A DNA stretch of 64,000 nt from Flavobacteriales bacterium UBA2306 (GCA_002345565.1 DDVS01000002.1:1-64000), one strand, 5' to 3'. Shown: positions 42,355 through 52,284, numbered from the stretch's first letter. The notes: generated by a model from the sequence alone, not told the origin. Translations and numbers: made by a program.

Positions 42355-43188
42355 ATGAAAAATTTACTATTTATCTTCAAACAAAATCCGTTAGATGATG
42401 TGGTTTTTGCTAATAGAAACAAATCCTATGGTGCTTATGACCTTCGGAATGACTATTCTAATCAACTCACAAAAGCTTTGGTCATAGGAACTGCTTTTTT
42501 TGCTTCTGTCTCAATAATTCCTATAGTCATTTCTAACCTAAGTTCAGATAATGAAGATGGAATTGCTGGAACAACAATATATTGTCCTATTGACTTGACT
42601 GAAATCAATGAAACCAAGCCAAAACCAACCCCAACTTCGCCAGTTCAGCAAACTATTAAAACAGTAGAAAATCCGGAATATACTCCGGTTCGGGAGGTTA
42701 GAAAAGAAAAACCACTTCCCACAAAACAAGATTATGAAGGTGCTGCAATAGGAACAGAAACCAAGGCTGGAGAAGAAACAACAATAACAGTAGCTCCTCC
42801 CGCAACAGTTCCCGGACCTGCAACAGTAGCGTCTTACAATCCGCCAGCTCCGCAACCGCTTGATGATCCTGATAAACTTATCAATCAAAATGAAGCAGAC
42901 GTCGCGGCAGATTTTAAAGGAGGGATCAATGCGTTTCGCCAAAAGGTAGCGCAGAGTTTTGATACATCTTCAATAGACCAGGCCGGAATGGTTTCTGCCA
43001 TCATAACTTTTGTAGTTGAAAAGGACGGAAGTATTACGAATATCAAAATCAATGGTGAAAATGCTGATTTTAACCAAGAAGCAGAAAGAACTGTTAAATC
43101 TATAAAATCTAAATGGACGCCCGCTCAGTTAAAAGGGAAAAATGTAAGATCTTCTTTCAGAATGCCTATCTCTATGAGAATAGAATGA
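42355..43188 (+). CDS. tonB: energy transducer TonB
   Basis: 277 residues from ATG 42355 (an ATG at 42346 is in frame). After MKNLLFIFKQNPLDDVVFAN, a membrane anchor (ALVIGTAFFASVSIIPIVI), a Pro/Lys/Glu-rich spacer (KPKPTPTSPVQQ) and the C-terminal TonB domain (IITFVVEKDGSITNIKI ... WTPAQLKGKNVRSSFRMPI). It couples the proton motive force to outer-membrane receptors such as SusC. No exbB/exbD lies beside it. Confidence 0.9.
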   Translation: MKNLLFIFKQNPLDDVVFANRNKSYGAYDLRNDYSNQLTKALVIGTAFFASVSIIPIVISNLSSDNEDGIAGTTIYCPIDLTEINETKPKPTPTSPVQQTIKTVENPEYTPVREVRKEKPLPTKQDYEGAAIGTETKAGEETTITVAPPATVPGPATVASYNPPAPQPLDDPDKLINQNEADVAADFKGGINAFRQKVAQSFDTSSIDQAGMVSAIITFVVEKDGSITNIKINGENADFNQEAERTVKSIKSKWTPAQLKGKNVRSSFRMPISMRIE

Positions 43189-43350
43189 TTTGATTTTCAA
43201 TTAGATAAAATTAAAAAATCCATTAAGTGATTATAATTATCCACATTTTCTAAGGAGATGTGGATAATTTTTTTATTAGCCAAAACGTTAATTAACAGAT
43301 GTTTAACGATTTAGGCCCATTTTGAAAAGCCTCTAAGTGTTAAAAAATTG

Positions 43351-43358
43351 TATTTTTG
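43351..43358 (+). promoter_or_regulatory. -7 box (TATTTTTG) for parA
   Basis: TATTTTTG fits TAnnTTTG and sits across an in-frame upstream ATG (43356), which shows the real start is ATG 43377 (or 43371). Confidence 0.5.
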
Positions 43359-43376
43359 AAGTTTAAATTTATGTTT

Positions 43377-44150
43377 ATGGCAAAAATTATAGGTGTTGCA
43401 AATCAAAAAGGAGGTGTTGGAAAAACAACAACTGCTGTTAATCTAGCCTCGGCTCTTGGTGTTTTAGAAAAAAGAGTTTTGTTGATAGATGCAGATCCGC
43501 AAGCGAATGCAACTTCTGGTCTGGGTGTTGAGGAGGTCAATTTTTCTACTTACAACCTTTTGGAACATAGTGTAGATGCCATAAAATGTATTTTGCCTAC
43601 AACATCGCCGAATGTTGATATTATTCCTTCTCATATAGATTTGGTTGCTGCCGAGATAGAATTGGTAGATCGTGAAAATCGTGAGTATATGATGCGTGAA
43701 GCTTTGAAATCAGTCAAAGATCAATACGATTATATCATTATAGATTGTGCACCGAGTTTAGGATTGATTACAATCAATGCTTTAACTGCGGCAGATTCTG
43801 TAATTATCCCCATTCAATGCGAGTATTTTGCTTTGGAAGGTCTTGGAAAATTATTGAATACGATTAAAAACGTTCAGAAAATCCATAACGAGGATTTGGA
43901 TATAGAAGGATTGCTTCTTACAATGTATGATAGCCGTTTGAGATTATCCAACCAGGTAGTGGAAGAGGTGAACTCTCATTTCCCGGAAATGGTTTTCGAA
44001 ACCATTATCAGCAGAAATGTTCGTCTTAGCGAAGCGCCAAGTTTTGGTGAAAGCATCTTGAGCTATGATGCAGAGAGCAAAGGCGCAATTCAATATATTC
44101 AGCTGGCAGAAGAAGTTTTGCTGAGAAACGAAAAATTAGTTAAAAATTAA
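43377..44150 (+). CDS. parA: chromosome-partitioning ATPase ParA (Soj)
   Basis: 257 residues from ATG 43377, which gives the usual MAKIIGVANQKGGVGKTT start. The deviant Walker A KGGVGKTT and Walker B-type IIIDCAPSLG are present. It loads on DNA with ATP and is stimulated by ParB at parS. ParB follows after 57 bp. No parS of the TGTTTCACGTGAAACA type was seen here. Confidence 0.95.
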   Translation: MAKIIGVANQKGGVGKTTTAVNLASALGVLEKRVLLIDADPQANATSGLGVEEVNFSTYNLLEHSVDAIKCILPTTSPNVDIIPSHIDLVAAEIELVDRENREYMMREALKSVKDQYDYIIIDCAPSLGLITINALTAADSVIIPIQCEYFALEGLGKLLNTIKNVQKIHNEDLDIEGLLLTMYDSRLRLSNQVVEEVNSHFPEMVFETIISRNVRLSEAPSFGESILSYDAESKGAIQYIQLAEEVLLRNEKLVKN

Positions 44151-44207
44151 AATGGGTTTTTAATATAATTAATCAATTATCGCTTATCAACCATCATTTA
44201 TATTAAG

Positions 44208-45098
44208 ATGAAAGACAAAACAAGAGCAATGGGACGCGGTTTAGGAGCAATCTTGAACGCAGAAAGCAAAACCAATATCAATTCTGCTTCAGACGAAGGC
44301 GCAAAAACTTTGGTAGGAAATATTGTTGAAGTTCCAATTGAAGATATTTATCCCAATCCCAACCAGCCAAGAACTTTTTTCGATGAAAAAGCCCTTAACG
44401 ATTTGGCAGAATCCATTAAGAGTTTAGGGATTATCCAACCTGTAACGCTTAGAAAAGATGGCGCCAAGTTCGAAATTATTTCTGGTGAAAGACGTTTCCG
44501 TGCTTCAAAAATTGCAGGATTAGCATCTATTCCTGCTTATATCCGTTTGGTGAATGACCAGGAGTTGTTGGAAATGGCTTTGGTAGAAAATATCCAGAGA
44601 GAAGATCTTGACCCTATCGAAGTCGCTTTGACTTATCAAAGACTTTTGGATGAGGTCGGGATGACTCAGGAAAATCTAAGTCAACGTGTAGGTAAAGAAA
44701 GAAGTACGATTACCAATAGTGTTCGTCTTTTAAAACTGTCTCCAGATATCCAAAACGGAATCCGAAGCGGGCAGATTTCAGCAGGTCATGGCCGTGCAAT
44801 AATGAGTCTGGATACCGATGAAAAACGTAAAAGTCTTTTTGATACCATTATTAAAGATCAATTGAACGTAAGACAAGCAGAACAATTGGCGGCTCAGCTT
44901 AAAAATCCTCAGGATAAAGAAAAAGCTGTAAAACAAATTATTGTTCCTAATCACGTTAAGAAAGCCCAGAAAAACCTATCGGATATTCTGAATGTGAATG
45001 TCGAAATCAAAACATCGGCCAACGGGAAAAAAGGGAAAATTGTTCTCGATTTTAAAAATGAAAAAGAGTTGGAAAGCATTCTTGCTCACATTAGATAG
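44208..45098 (+). CDS. parB: chromosome-partitioning protein ParB (Spo0J)
   Basis: 296 residues. The N-terminal ParB nuclease-like/CTP-binding domain contains ISGERRFRASKIAGL and ENIQREDLDPIEVALTYQRL. A KorB-type helix-turn-helix follows (TQENLSQRVGKERSTITNSV) and then a C-terminal dimer domain. It binds parS and spreads as a CTP-gated clamp. The next gene begins directly after the stop codon. Confidence 0.95.
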   Translation: MKDKTRAMGRGLGAILNAESKTNINSASDEGAKTLVGNIVEVPIEDIYPNPNQPRTFFDEKALNDLAESIKSLGIIQPVTLRKDGAKFEIISGERRFRASKIAGLASIPAYIRLVNDQELLEMALVENIQREDLDPIEVALTYQRLLDEVGMTQENLSQRVGKERSTITNSVRLLKLSPDIQNGIRSGQISAGHGRAIMSLDTDEKRKSLFDTIIKDQLNVRQAEQLAAQLKNPQDKEKAVKQIIVPNHVKKAQKNLSDILNVNVEIKTSANGKKGKIVLDFKNEKELESILAHIR

Positions 45099-45728
45099 AT
45101 GAAAAAACTATTGTCAATTTTTTTGTTCTTTTCTTTCTTTTTGGTTTTTTCTCAGGTTAATCCCAATGACACCATTCGTGTGGAAAATCATCCTAAAGAT
45201 AGTATTCCTGCAGCAAAACCTAGATCAGAACCCCAAATTTTAGGCGATATTATCACAAGTAATGCTCAGGGGAAAGTTACCAAATTAAGTCCTACAAAAG
45301 CAGGATTATATTCTGCCGTTTTGCCGGGTTTAGGGCAGTTTTACAATAAAAAATATTGGAAAATTCCCATAGTTTGGGGCGCAGTTGGAACCGGCGTTGG
45401 AATTGCCTTGTGGAATAATAAACAATACAACCGTTACAGAGATGCTTTTGTGGCAGAGCTCAATGGTTTGCCTCACGAGTTTTCCAATATTAATGGAATC
45501 GATAAAACGGTTTTGGGTAATGCGCAAGATAGTTCCAAAAGACAACGCGATTATGCCATCGGCATTACAGGCTTGATTTATATTCTTAATATTATTGATG
45601 CCGTGGTAGATGCGCATCTTTATGAAGGTAGGAATGATCCGGATTTAGCCATAATTCCATCCGTTATCAATGATCAATACAGTAAAACAGAAGCAAAAGC
45701 AGGTTTAACATTCAGTTTCAGATTCTGA
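45099..45728 (+). CDS. DUF5683 domain-containing membrane protein
   Basis: 209 residues. The signal peptide ends VFS with Gln next. SAVLPGLGQFYNKKYWKIPI is the DUF5683 core, then two membrane segments (VWGAVGTGVGIALWN; GITGLIYILNIIDAVVDA). It begins 1 nt after parB, an arrangement conserved in flavobacteria (parAB-DUF5683-dapB-lepB). Function unknown; possibly outer-membrane or envelope related. Confidence 0.8.
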   Translation: MKKLLSIFLFFSFFLVFSQVNPNDTIRVENHPKDSIPAAKPRSEPQILGDIITSNAQGKVTKLSPTKAGLYSAVLPGLGQFYNKKYWKIPIVWGAVGTGVGIALWNNKQYNRYRDAFVAELNGLPHEFSNINGIDKTVLGNAQDSSKRQRDYAIGITGLIYILNIIDAVVDAHLYEGRNDPDLAIIPSVINDQYSKTEAKAGLTFSFRF

Positions 45729-45761
45729 CATTAAAATTAATCTCAATTATAAAAAATAAAA

Positions 45762-46460
45762 ATGAATATAGCATTAGTCGGTTACGGAAAAATGGGCAAA
45801 ATTATTGATGAAATCGCTCAAAGCCGAGGCCATAATATCGTTGCCAGATTAAGCCAGACTCCAACCAAAGAATCTCTTAACAAGGCAGATGTTGTCATAG
45901 AATTCTCAAATCCCGAAGCTGCTTTTGAAAATATCAAAGTCTGTTTAGAAAATAACATTCCTGTAATCTGTGGAACAACAGGTTGGCTGGATAAAAAACC
46001 AGAAATTGAAAAAATCACTTTAGAAAAAAATAGTGCATTTTTATATGGTTCTAATTTCAGTTTAGGTGTTAATCTGTTTTTTGCGCTCAACGAAAAATTA
46101 GCCAAATTAATGAACAATGTCAACGAATATTCTTGCCAATTAGAAGAGATTCATCATATTCATAAGTTGGATGCGCCGAGTGGAACTGCTATTTCTATTG
46201 CAGAAGGAATTATTGAGAATTCCAAATACGAAGCGTGGAAATTGGATGAAACCAAAGATAAAGAATTAGGAATATTTGCCATTCGTGAAAATGAAGTTCC
46301 CGGAACTCATAGTGTTTTCTACAGGTCAGAAGTGGACGAGATAGAAATCAAGCATACAGCTTTCAACAGAAACGGATTTGCTCTTGGAGCTGTCATTGCT
46401 TCTGAGTGGATTGTTGACAAAAGAGGTGTTTTCTCTATGAAAGATGTTTTAGGTTTGTAA
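45762..46460 (+). CDS. dapB: 4-hydroxy-tetrahydrodipicolinate reductase
   Basis: 232 residues, the short Bacteroidetes form. NAD(P)H-binding GYGKMGKII, CGTTGW, LEEIHHIHKLDAPSGTAI (catalytic His-His and Lys) and the C-terminal FNRNGFALGAVIA. It makes tetrahydrodipicolinate for lysine and meso-diaminopimelate. It lies 33 bp after DUF5683. Confidence 0.95.
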   Translation: MNIALVGYGKMGKIIDEIAQSRGHNIVARLSQTPTKESLNKADVVIEFSNPEAAFENIKVCLENNIPVICGTTGWLDKKPEIEKITLEKNSAFLYGSNFSLGVNLFFALNEKLAKLMNNVNEYSCQLEEIHHIHKLDAPSGTAISIAEGIIENSKYEAWKLDETKDKELGIFAIRENEVPGTHSVFYRSEVDEIEIKHTAFNRNGFALGAVIASEWIVDKRGVFSMKDVLGL

Positions 46461-46597
46461 ACTTTCAAATTGATTCTCCCTTTAGGGTTGGGGCAAAAAT
46501 TAATTTAGAAGTAAAAAACTGTAACAAAAACATTACATCAAAAACTAATTATAAAAAATCAGCAAAAAGCTATTAGCCATTTGCCAAAAGCCAAAAT

Positions 46598-48232
46598 ATG
46601 AATTATATTATTACTTATACAGTTTATGTTCTCATTATCAGTGTTTTGATGGGGCTTACAACTTGGAAGTTATTCAAGAAAATGGGTTACAATCCATTAT
46701 TATCGTTTGTTCCTTTTTATAATTATTTGATTATCCTCAAAGAAACCAAACATCCGAAGTGGTGGGCGATTTTGTCATATTTACCAATTGTTGGTCCAAT
46801 AATGATGTCGGTTTTTCATCTTTTCTTGATGAAAAAATTTGGAAAAAGAGGCGCTTTAAATGGGGTTTTAACAGTAGTTCTACCTTTCATTTTTATGGCA
46901 ACAGTCAATTACGGAAAAGACCCAGAAGTTGAAACCGAAGAAGAGAAAGAAGAAAGCAAAAAGAAAGAAACATTCTTAGGTTCAGTCACTTTTGCAGTGG
47001 TTTTCGCAACTATTATTCACGCATTTATTACACAACCTTTTGGAATTCCAACTGGTTCAATGGAGAGAACTTTGCTAGTTGGAGATTTTCTTTTCGTGAA
47101 CAAATGGGCTTACGGTTACAGAATGCCGATGAGACCTGTGGCATTACCATTTTTACAAGGAACAATCTTCGATACGGGACAAAAAGGTAATCCAAAAGAT
47201 GACCCAAAATCTTATGTTGACGCGGTTAAATTACCATATCTTAGACTTCCAGGTTATGACGAAATCAAGAGATATGACATCGTTGTTTTCAACTATCCGC
47301 AAGATTCTGTACATACAGCAATCGATAGAAAAGACCCTTACGTCAAAAGATGCGTTGGTATTCCTGGAGATGTTATCGAGTTCAGAGCCGGAAGATTATT
47401 TGTTAATAATGCACCTGAAAAAATTCTTGGAGACGAGTATCAGCAACACGGCTATTTGGTGACAACTAGCTCTCAGCTTAATATTCCTCAGTTATACAAA
47501 GCTTATGGTTTCCTTCCCGTTCAGGAAAATCAAACGAATACAGGATTTTTATATGCTTTCCAAGGTTTGACAGACCAGACTGCAAAAGAAATCAAAGCAC
47601 TTCCTGAAGTTGTTGAAATGAAGGAAATGATTGAAGAAAAAGGAGAAGGCGCAGTTAGATACAAACTGAATGCAGATAAAACAGCTTACACCAAAAATGT
47701 AGATACAACTCAATCCATTTACCCAATCAACAAACCTTGGAATCAGGATTGGTACGGCCCTCTTAGAATTCCGAAAAAAGGAGATGTTGTAAAGTTAGAC
47801 CAAGAAACATTACCGACTTATAAATGGATTATCTCCGAATATGAACACAACAAGCTCGAAAACAAAAACGGCAAAATCTATGTCAACGGACAAGAAACCA
47901 ATCAATATACCATCAAACAGAACTATTATATGATGATTGGGGACAACCGCGATGCGTCTTTGGATGCCAGATTTTTCGGAGTTGTTCCGGAAGAAAATAT
48001 CGTGGGAAGACCAATGTTCACTTGGATGAGTGTAGAAGGGTTATTCTCCGATGCTAGCTCAACTTACCAAGCTCCAGGCAAAAAAATCCGTTGGGACAGG
48101 ATGTTCAAAGCAACCAACACTGGCGAAGTGAACAAAACGTCCTATTGGTGGGTTGCCGTGATTATTTTGGTCTTGTTCTTCGGTTGGGATTATTTCGCCA
48201 AACTTTTCGGAAAGAAAAAAGAAGAAGATTAG
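46598..48232 (+). CDS. lepB: signal peptidase I with DUF5684-like N-terminal membrane extension
   Basis: 544 residues, nearly twice the usual length. Three N-terminal membrane segments (about residues 1-105, DUF5684-like) precede a charged linker. The protease begins at a fourth span (GSVTFAVVFATIIHAFITQPF) with catalytic Ser154 in GIPTGSMERTL and Lys250 in KRCVGIPGD. A large insert (about residues 300-395) precedes the closing box GDNRDASLDARFFG and a last span (WWVAVIILVLFFGWDYF). It removes signal peptides in the inner membrane. The long insert is typical of flavobacteria. Confidence 0.93.
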   Translation: MNYIITYTVYVLIISVLMGLTTWKLFKKMGYNPLLSFVPFYNYLIILKETKHPKWWAILSYLPIVGPIMMSVFHLFLMKKFGKRGALNGVLTVVLPFIFMATVNYGKDPEVETEEEKEESKKKETFLGSVTFAVVFATIIHAFITQPFGIPTGSMERTLLVGDFLFVNKWAYGYRMPMRPVALPFLQGTIFDTGQKGNPKDDPKSYVDAVKLPYLRLPGYDEIKRYDIVVFNYPQDSVHTAIDRKDPYVKRCVGIPGDVIEFRAGRLFVNNAPEKILGDEYQQHGYLVTTSSQLNIPQLYKAYGFLPVQENQTNTGFLYAFQGLTDQTAKEIKALPEVVEMKEMIEEKGEGAVRYKLNADKTAYTKNVDTTQSIYPINKPWNQDWYGPLRIPKKGDVVKLDQETLPTYKWIISEYEHNKLENKNGKIYVNGQETNQYTIKQNYYMMIGDNRDASLDARFFGVVPEENIVGRPMFTWMSVEGLFSDASSTYQAPGKKIRWDRMFKATNTGEVNKTSYWWVAVIILVLFFGWDYFAKLFGKKKEED

Positions 48233-48244
48233 TTTAAAATAATT

Positions 48245-48331
48245 TAGGAGCTTAATCCCGCTTTCCGTTGCAATCTTTTGCTTTTTCACATATGAAAAAA
48301 AAGCAAAAGGATTTCCACTACAATCGGGGCT
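48245..48331. repeat. flavobacterial dispersed palindromic repeat between lepB and the WbqC gene
   Basis: Begins TAGGAGCTTAATCCCGCTTT and ends ACTACAATCGGGGCTA. CTTTTGCTTTTT (48275-48286) pairs with AAAAAGCAAAAG (48298-48309), and the ends are partly complementary. I recall this as a common intergenic repeat of Chryseobacterium/Flavobacterium genomes. The rest of 48332-48533 holds no gene or signal I recognise. Confidence 0.55.
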
Positions 48332-48533
48332 ATGGGATTTGTCCTTCGAAATAAAGATTCAGCACTTTGTTAGAGATTACTATCTTTGACGAAGTGTTTT
48401 GGTTTAATATTGTTTATTCTTAGATGCGTTTTACGTCTTTGCGAACCTAAAAACATTCAATAATTAAAAAATCTTTGCGGGCTTTGCGTTTAAAATTAAA
48501 TGCCTTAAGCAAAAGCAAAGTCTTATAATAAAT

Positions 48534-49148
48534 ATGAAAAAAGTTCTTTTACCAATATTCTATTTACCGCCAGTTTCGTGGTTTTCAGTATTCTTAAATG
48601 AAGAAAACGAAGTCGATTTCGAACAATTCGAAAATTTTCCAAAACAGACTTACAGAAACCGAGCATCAATTTACGGCGCTAACGGAAAATTAGCATTGAT
48701 TATCCCAATCAAACACACAGGAAAACGAGAAATCAAAGACATCGAGGTTTCTTTTGCAGAAGATTGGCAGAAACTCCACTGGAAGTCCATTAAAACAGCT
48801 TATCAAAGCACGCCATATTTCGAATATTACGAAGATAAGCTCAAGAAAATATATGCAGAGCAGATTGTTTCTTTAAAAGAATTTAATCTAAAAGCTTTAG
48901 GTATTATTCTTGATATTCTGAAGACCGAAAAAAAGTATGAACTGACCAACGAATATTTCAAAAACCCGGAAGCAGAAGATTACAGAGAAAAATTCTCAGC
49001 AAAATCCGAATCAATGTCCGAGTTTGAAGAATACTATCAAAGCTTTTCGGACAAGAACGGATTTATAAAAGATTTATCTATTCTGGATTTGCTTTGTAAC
49101 ATTGGACCGGAAAGTTTGACTTATATCAAAAATATAAAACTCGATTAA
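48534..49148 (+). CDS. WbqC family protein
   Basis: 204 residues. VLLPIFYLPPVSWFSVFL opens, then TYRNRASIYGANGKLALIIPIK and EDWQKLHWKSIKTAYQSTPY, all hallmarks of the WbqC-like family. Some members act in lipopolysaccharide or O-antigen loci; the reaction is unknown. No signal peptide, so cytoplasmic. The neighbour relation to lepB is common in flavobacteria. Confidence 0.85.
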   Translation: MKKVLLPIFYLPPVSWFSVFLNEENEVDFEQFENFPKQTYRNRASIYGANGKLALIIPIKHTGKREIKDIEVSFAEDWQKLHWKSIKTAYQSTPYFEYYEDKLKKIYAEQIVSLKEFNLKALGIILDILKTEKKYELTNEYFKNPEAEDYREKFSAKSESMSEFEEYYQSFSDKNGFIKDLSILDLLCNIGPESLTYIKNIKLD

Positions 49149-49288
49149 TAGCCACGAAACTCTACAGACGAGATTTTCTTTATTTAAAATAATTATTTAA
49201 ATGAAATCGCTTGTGCAAAAAACGTCTGATTAAAGACTAGTGAAATGAGCGATTACATAAGGCAATTAAAAACAATAGATTTATACTT

Positions 49289-50953
49289 ATGAAAAAATTA
49301 TTGATAGCGGCAGCTTTTTTATATGCAGGATTTGGATTAATGGAGGCCCAGACCGCTACTCCTGAAATAGATAAAAGCCAAAAAACTTGGTATCATAAAG
49401 ATTTTGCAACCACAAAAGTATATGGTGTAAATACCGAAAATGCCTACAAATTTTTTGAATCGAAAGGTCTGCAACCACAAAATGTAGTAGTGGGTGTTTT
49501 GGATAGCGGTGTAGAAGTTGACCATCCGGGATTGATTAAAAATATGTGGAAAAACCCCAATGAAGTCCCTAATAATGGTAAAGATGACGACGGAAACGGA
49601 TACATCGATGATGTTCACGGCTGGAATTTCTTAGGTGGAAAAAACGGTGACATTGATGTTGATAATATGGAAGTCACGAGAGTTGTGAAAAAATACCAAC
49701 CCATTTTCGAAGGTGATGATTCTACTAAGAATAAAGAGAATCAAGCTAAAATGCCAGACGAGTTTGCGATGTATATGAAGTCCAAAGAGATTTTTAACAA
49801 AAAAAGTCAAGAGGCAAAACAGAGCGTTAAGATGTATACCATGATTAATAATGTAATCCCGGATATGGTAAAATTATTGAATGGAAAAACATTGACTAAA
49901 GAAAATCTATCTACCCTGAAACCATCTACTCAACAAGAGGCAATGGCGATGCAGGTGCTTTCTCAACTGGTAAATGACCCTCAAGTAAGCGGTAAATCTT
50001 CTGCTGAAGTAGAATCTTATATGAAAGGTCAGATGAAAGAAGCTTTGGATTATTATACACCGCAAGCAGAAAAAGGATACAATCTTAATTTTGATCCTAG
50101 AAAAGAAATCGTTGGTGATAACTATGATGATTATTCCGAGAAAAGCTATGGGAACAACCATTATGAAGGTCCAGACGCCAAACACGGAACACACGTTGCG
50201 GGTATCATCGCTGGTTTGGTAAATGGTTCAGAGCCACAATATGGTGTAGCTTCCAGAGTGGCGAAAATTATGACTGTGAGAGCCGTTCCAGACGGAGATG
50301 AAAGAGATAAAGATGTGGCTAATGCTATTCGTTATGCCGTTGATAACGGTGCGAAAATCCTTAATATGAGTTTCGGAAAACCTGTTTCTCCAGGGAAAAA
50401 TGTAGTTTGGGACGCATTCAAATATGCGGAAAGCAAAGGGGTACTTTTGGTAAAAGCAGCAGGTAACGAGAATGAAGATATTGCTGAACATCAATATTTT
50501 CCAACTAATTTCAAATCTCAATCAGATGATAAACCTTTCATTAATAATATGATTGTAGTTGGTTCTAATACAAATGATGCTAATGCTTTGAAATCTAGTT
50601 TTTCTAATTACGATGTAAAAATGGTTGATGTTTTTGCGCCGGGTTCAGAAATCTATTCTACAGTTCCAGATGGAAAATATGAATATTTACAGGGTACATC
50701 TATGGCTTCTCCTGTAGTAGCGGGGTCTGCTGCTATTTTATTAGCTTATATGCCTTACCTTACACCTTCACAGGTTATAGAAGCTCTTGTCAATACCACC
50801 AACAAATCCACTATTAACGGCTTCGATCAATTATCAAGATCCAATGGTGTGGTTGATGTGGCAAAAGCTGCGGAATATGCTTACAAAAATTTTTATGATG
50901 CTAAAAAGACAAGCAAATCCCAGAAAAAAATAAAAAACAAATCGTCGAAATAA
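49289..50953 (+). CDS. S8 family subtilisin-like serine peptidase
   Basis: 554 residues. The signal peptide ends MEA with Gln next. Catalytic Asp72 (VLDSGVEVDHPGL), His299 (HGTHVAGIIAG) and Ser471 (GTSMASPVVAGSAA); the oxyanion Asn is in KAAGNEN. The roughly 225-residue gap between Asp and His holds a charged helical insert typical of a Bacteroidetes subgroup. It ends in a Lys/Ser tail rather than a T9SS domain, so it is probably periplasmic. A strong terminator follows. Confidence 0.92.
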   Translation: MKKLLIAAAFLYAGFGLMEAQTATPEIDKSQKTWYHKDFATTKVYGVNTENAYKFFESKGLQPQNVVVGVLDSGVEVDHPGLIKNMWKNPNEVPNNGKDDDGNGYIDDVHGWNFLGGKNGDIDVDNMEVTRVVKKYQPIFEGDDSTKNKENQAKMPDEFAMYMKSKEIFNKKSQEAKQSVKMYTMINNVIPDMVKLLNGKTLTKENLSTLKPSTQQEAMAMQVLSQLVNDPQVSGKSSAEVESYMKGQMKEALDYYTPQAEKGYNLNFDPRKEIVGDNYDDYSEKSYGNNHYEGPDAKHGTHVAGIIAGLVNGSEPQYGVASRVAKIMTVRAVPDGDERDKDVANAIRYAVDNGAKILNMSFGKPVSPGKNVVWDAFKYAESKGVLLVKAAGNENEDIAEHQYFPTNFKSQSDDKPFINNMIVVGSNTNDANALKSSFSNYDVKMVDVFAPGSEIYSTVPDGKYEYLQGTSMASPVVAGSAAILLAYMPYLTPSQVIEALVNTTNKSTINGFDQLSRSNGVVDVAKAAEYAYKNFYDAKKTSKSQKKIKNKSSK

Positions 50954-50972
50954 TTTTGACATTTCGAGCATA

Positions 50973-51003
50973 AAAAAAATCTGAGATATTCTCAGATTTT
51001 TTT
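50973..51003 (+). terminator. terminator after the S8 peptidase gene
   Basis: AAAAAATCTGAGA, loop TAT, TCTCAGATTTTTT. Perfect arms. Confidence 0.88.
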
Positions 51004-51054
51004 ATTTTTAATTTGGCATAATTTTTTATATAATCTTGAAATAAATATAAAACT

Positions 51055-51552
51055 ATGAGAAAATTAATTTTTTTAGGACTTATTGGTGGAGCATTGATTT
51101 CTACCTCTTGTTCATCAAAGAAAACCGGTGTTACTGCTGGTGAAGCTCAAACATTACGCGCAGATGTAATGAAGCTTAAAGGTCAATGGGATATTTCTAA
51201 TGTAGATTATGATAGAAATTATATCATAAAGCCATTTGACGAAGGTGCAAGTATCAATTGTTTTGTAGGAAGTTCTTGGACTTTAATTCCTAATAATTAT
51301 ACAGGGACATATACTTTACACGGAGAAAATGGATGTCCTGCGAAAATTCAGAATATTACATTTAGTGTAGATAAAAGTGGAGAAGTGTCTATAAAAAAAG
51401 TTGGAGAAGGCGAAAAAGCTAAAAAAGTATTAGCAGGGTACAAATTAATGTTGGAAAATCCAAGTGAAAACGCATTTACGCTTGTCCAGTCTGTGACTGC
51501 TGATGGAAAACCACTGGATGTTCGTTATAACTTCGTAAGAAGATCTAAATAA
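51055..51552 (+). CDS. lipocalin-like lipoprotein
   Basis: 165 residues. Lipoprotein signal ends ISTSC. The mature region (LKGQWDISNVDYDRNYIIKP ... ASINCFVGSSWTLIPNNYTG ... GENGCPAKIQNITFSVD) fits a lipocalin-like beta-barrel, with a conserved Cys pair. It lies 16 nt before the OmpA-type gene and is probably co-transcribed with it. Confidence 0.75.
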   Translation: MRKLIFLGLIGGALISTSCSSKKTGVTAGEAQTLRADVMKLKGQWDISNVDYDRNYIIKPFDEGASINCFVGSSWTLIPNNYTGTYTLHGENGCPAKIQNITFSVDKSGEVSIKKVGEGEKAKKVLAGYKLMLENPSENAFTLVQSVTADGKPLDVRYNFVRRSK

Positions 51553-51568
51553 TCATAAAATTCATCAT

Positions 51569-52258
51569 ATGAAATTCAATAAATTAAATGCAGCTGCTTT
51601 TTTTATATCTGCCTCTTTATTAGTAACAAGTTGTGAGTCTGTTCAAAATGCAAACAATACTCAGAAGGGTGCTGCTATCGGTACTGCAGCTGGTGCTGTA
51701 ATAGGAGGTATTTTAGGAAATAACATAGGAAAAGGAGGTAATGCTCCTCTTGGCGCAGTTCTTGGCGGTGTTGTTGGCGGTGTTGCAGGCGGTGTTATCG
51801 GTAATAAAATGGATAAACAAGCTAAAGAAATTCAGGAAACTTTACCAGGGGCAGAAGTTGAAAGAGTAGGTGAGGGAATTAAAGTAACTTTAAATGAAAA
51901 TACAGTCAACTTTGACTTCAACTCTTCTACATTAACATCAACCGCAAAAGCAAACCTAGATAAATTAATTACAGTTTTGAAAAACAATCCTGATACCAAT
52001 ATTAATATCTACGGTTATACAGATAGCGTGGGAAGTGATTCTTATAATCTTACATTATCCGGTAAAAGAGCAGATGCTGTTAAGGCGTATTTTACGTCAA
52101 ATGGTGTTTCTTCATCCAGACTTTTCACACAAGGAATGGGAGAAGCAAACCCTGTAGCATCCAACGATACAGATGCAGGAAGAGCTCAAAACAGACGCGT
52201 AGAGTTTGCGATTACAGCTAATGAGAAAATGATAGAAGACGCTAAACAAGGAAACTAA
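51569..52258 (+). CDS. OmpA family lipoprotein with glycine-zipper
   Basis: 229 residues. Lipoprotein signal ends LLVTSC. A glycine-zipper region (GAAIGTAAGAVIGGILGNNI ... GGVVGGVAGGVIGNKM) precedes the peptidoglycan-binding OmpA domain (VNFDFNSSTLTSTAKANLDKL ... IYGYTDSVGSDSYNLTLSGK RADAV, then GEANPVASNDTDAGRAQNRR). It anchors the outer membrane to the cell wall. Confidence 0.92.
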   Translation: MKFNKLNAAAFFISASLLVTSCESVQNANNTQKGAAIGTAAGAVIGGILGNNIGKGGNAPLGAVLGGVVGGVAGGVIGNKMDKQAKEIQETLPGAEVERVGEGIKVTLNENTVNFDFNSSTLTSTAKANLDKLITVLKNNPDTNINIYGYTDSVGSDSYNLTLSGKRADAVKAYFTSNGVSSSRLFTQGMGEANPVASNDTDAGRAQNRRVEFAITANEKMIEDAKQGN

Positions 52259-52284
52259 ATTTTCTTAACAAACTATAAAAATTC

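Noticed and set aside
43200..45100. parS site next to parAB
   Set aside because: No TGTTTCACGTGAAACA-like palindrome or CACGTG core was found in this stretch.
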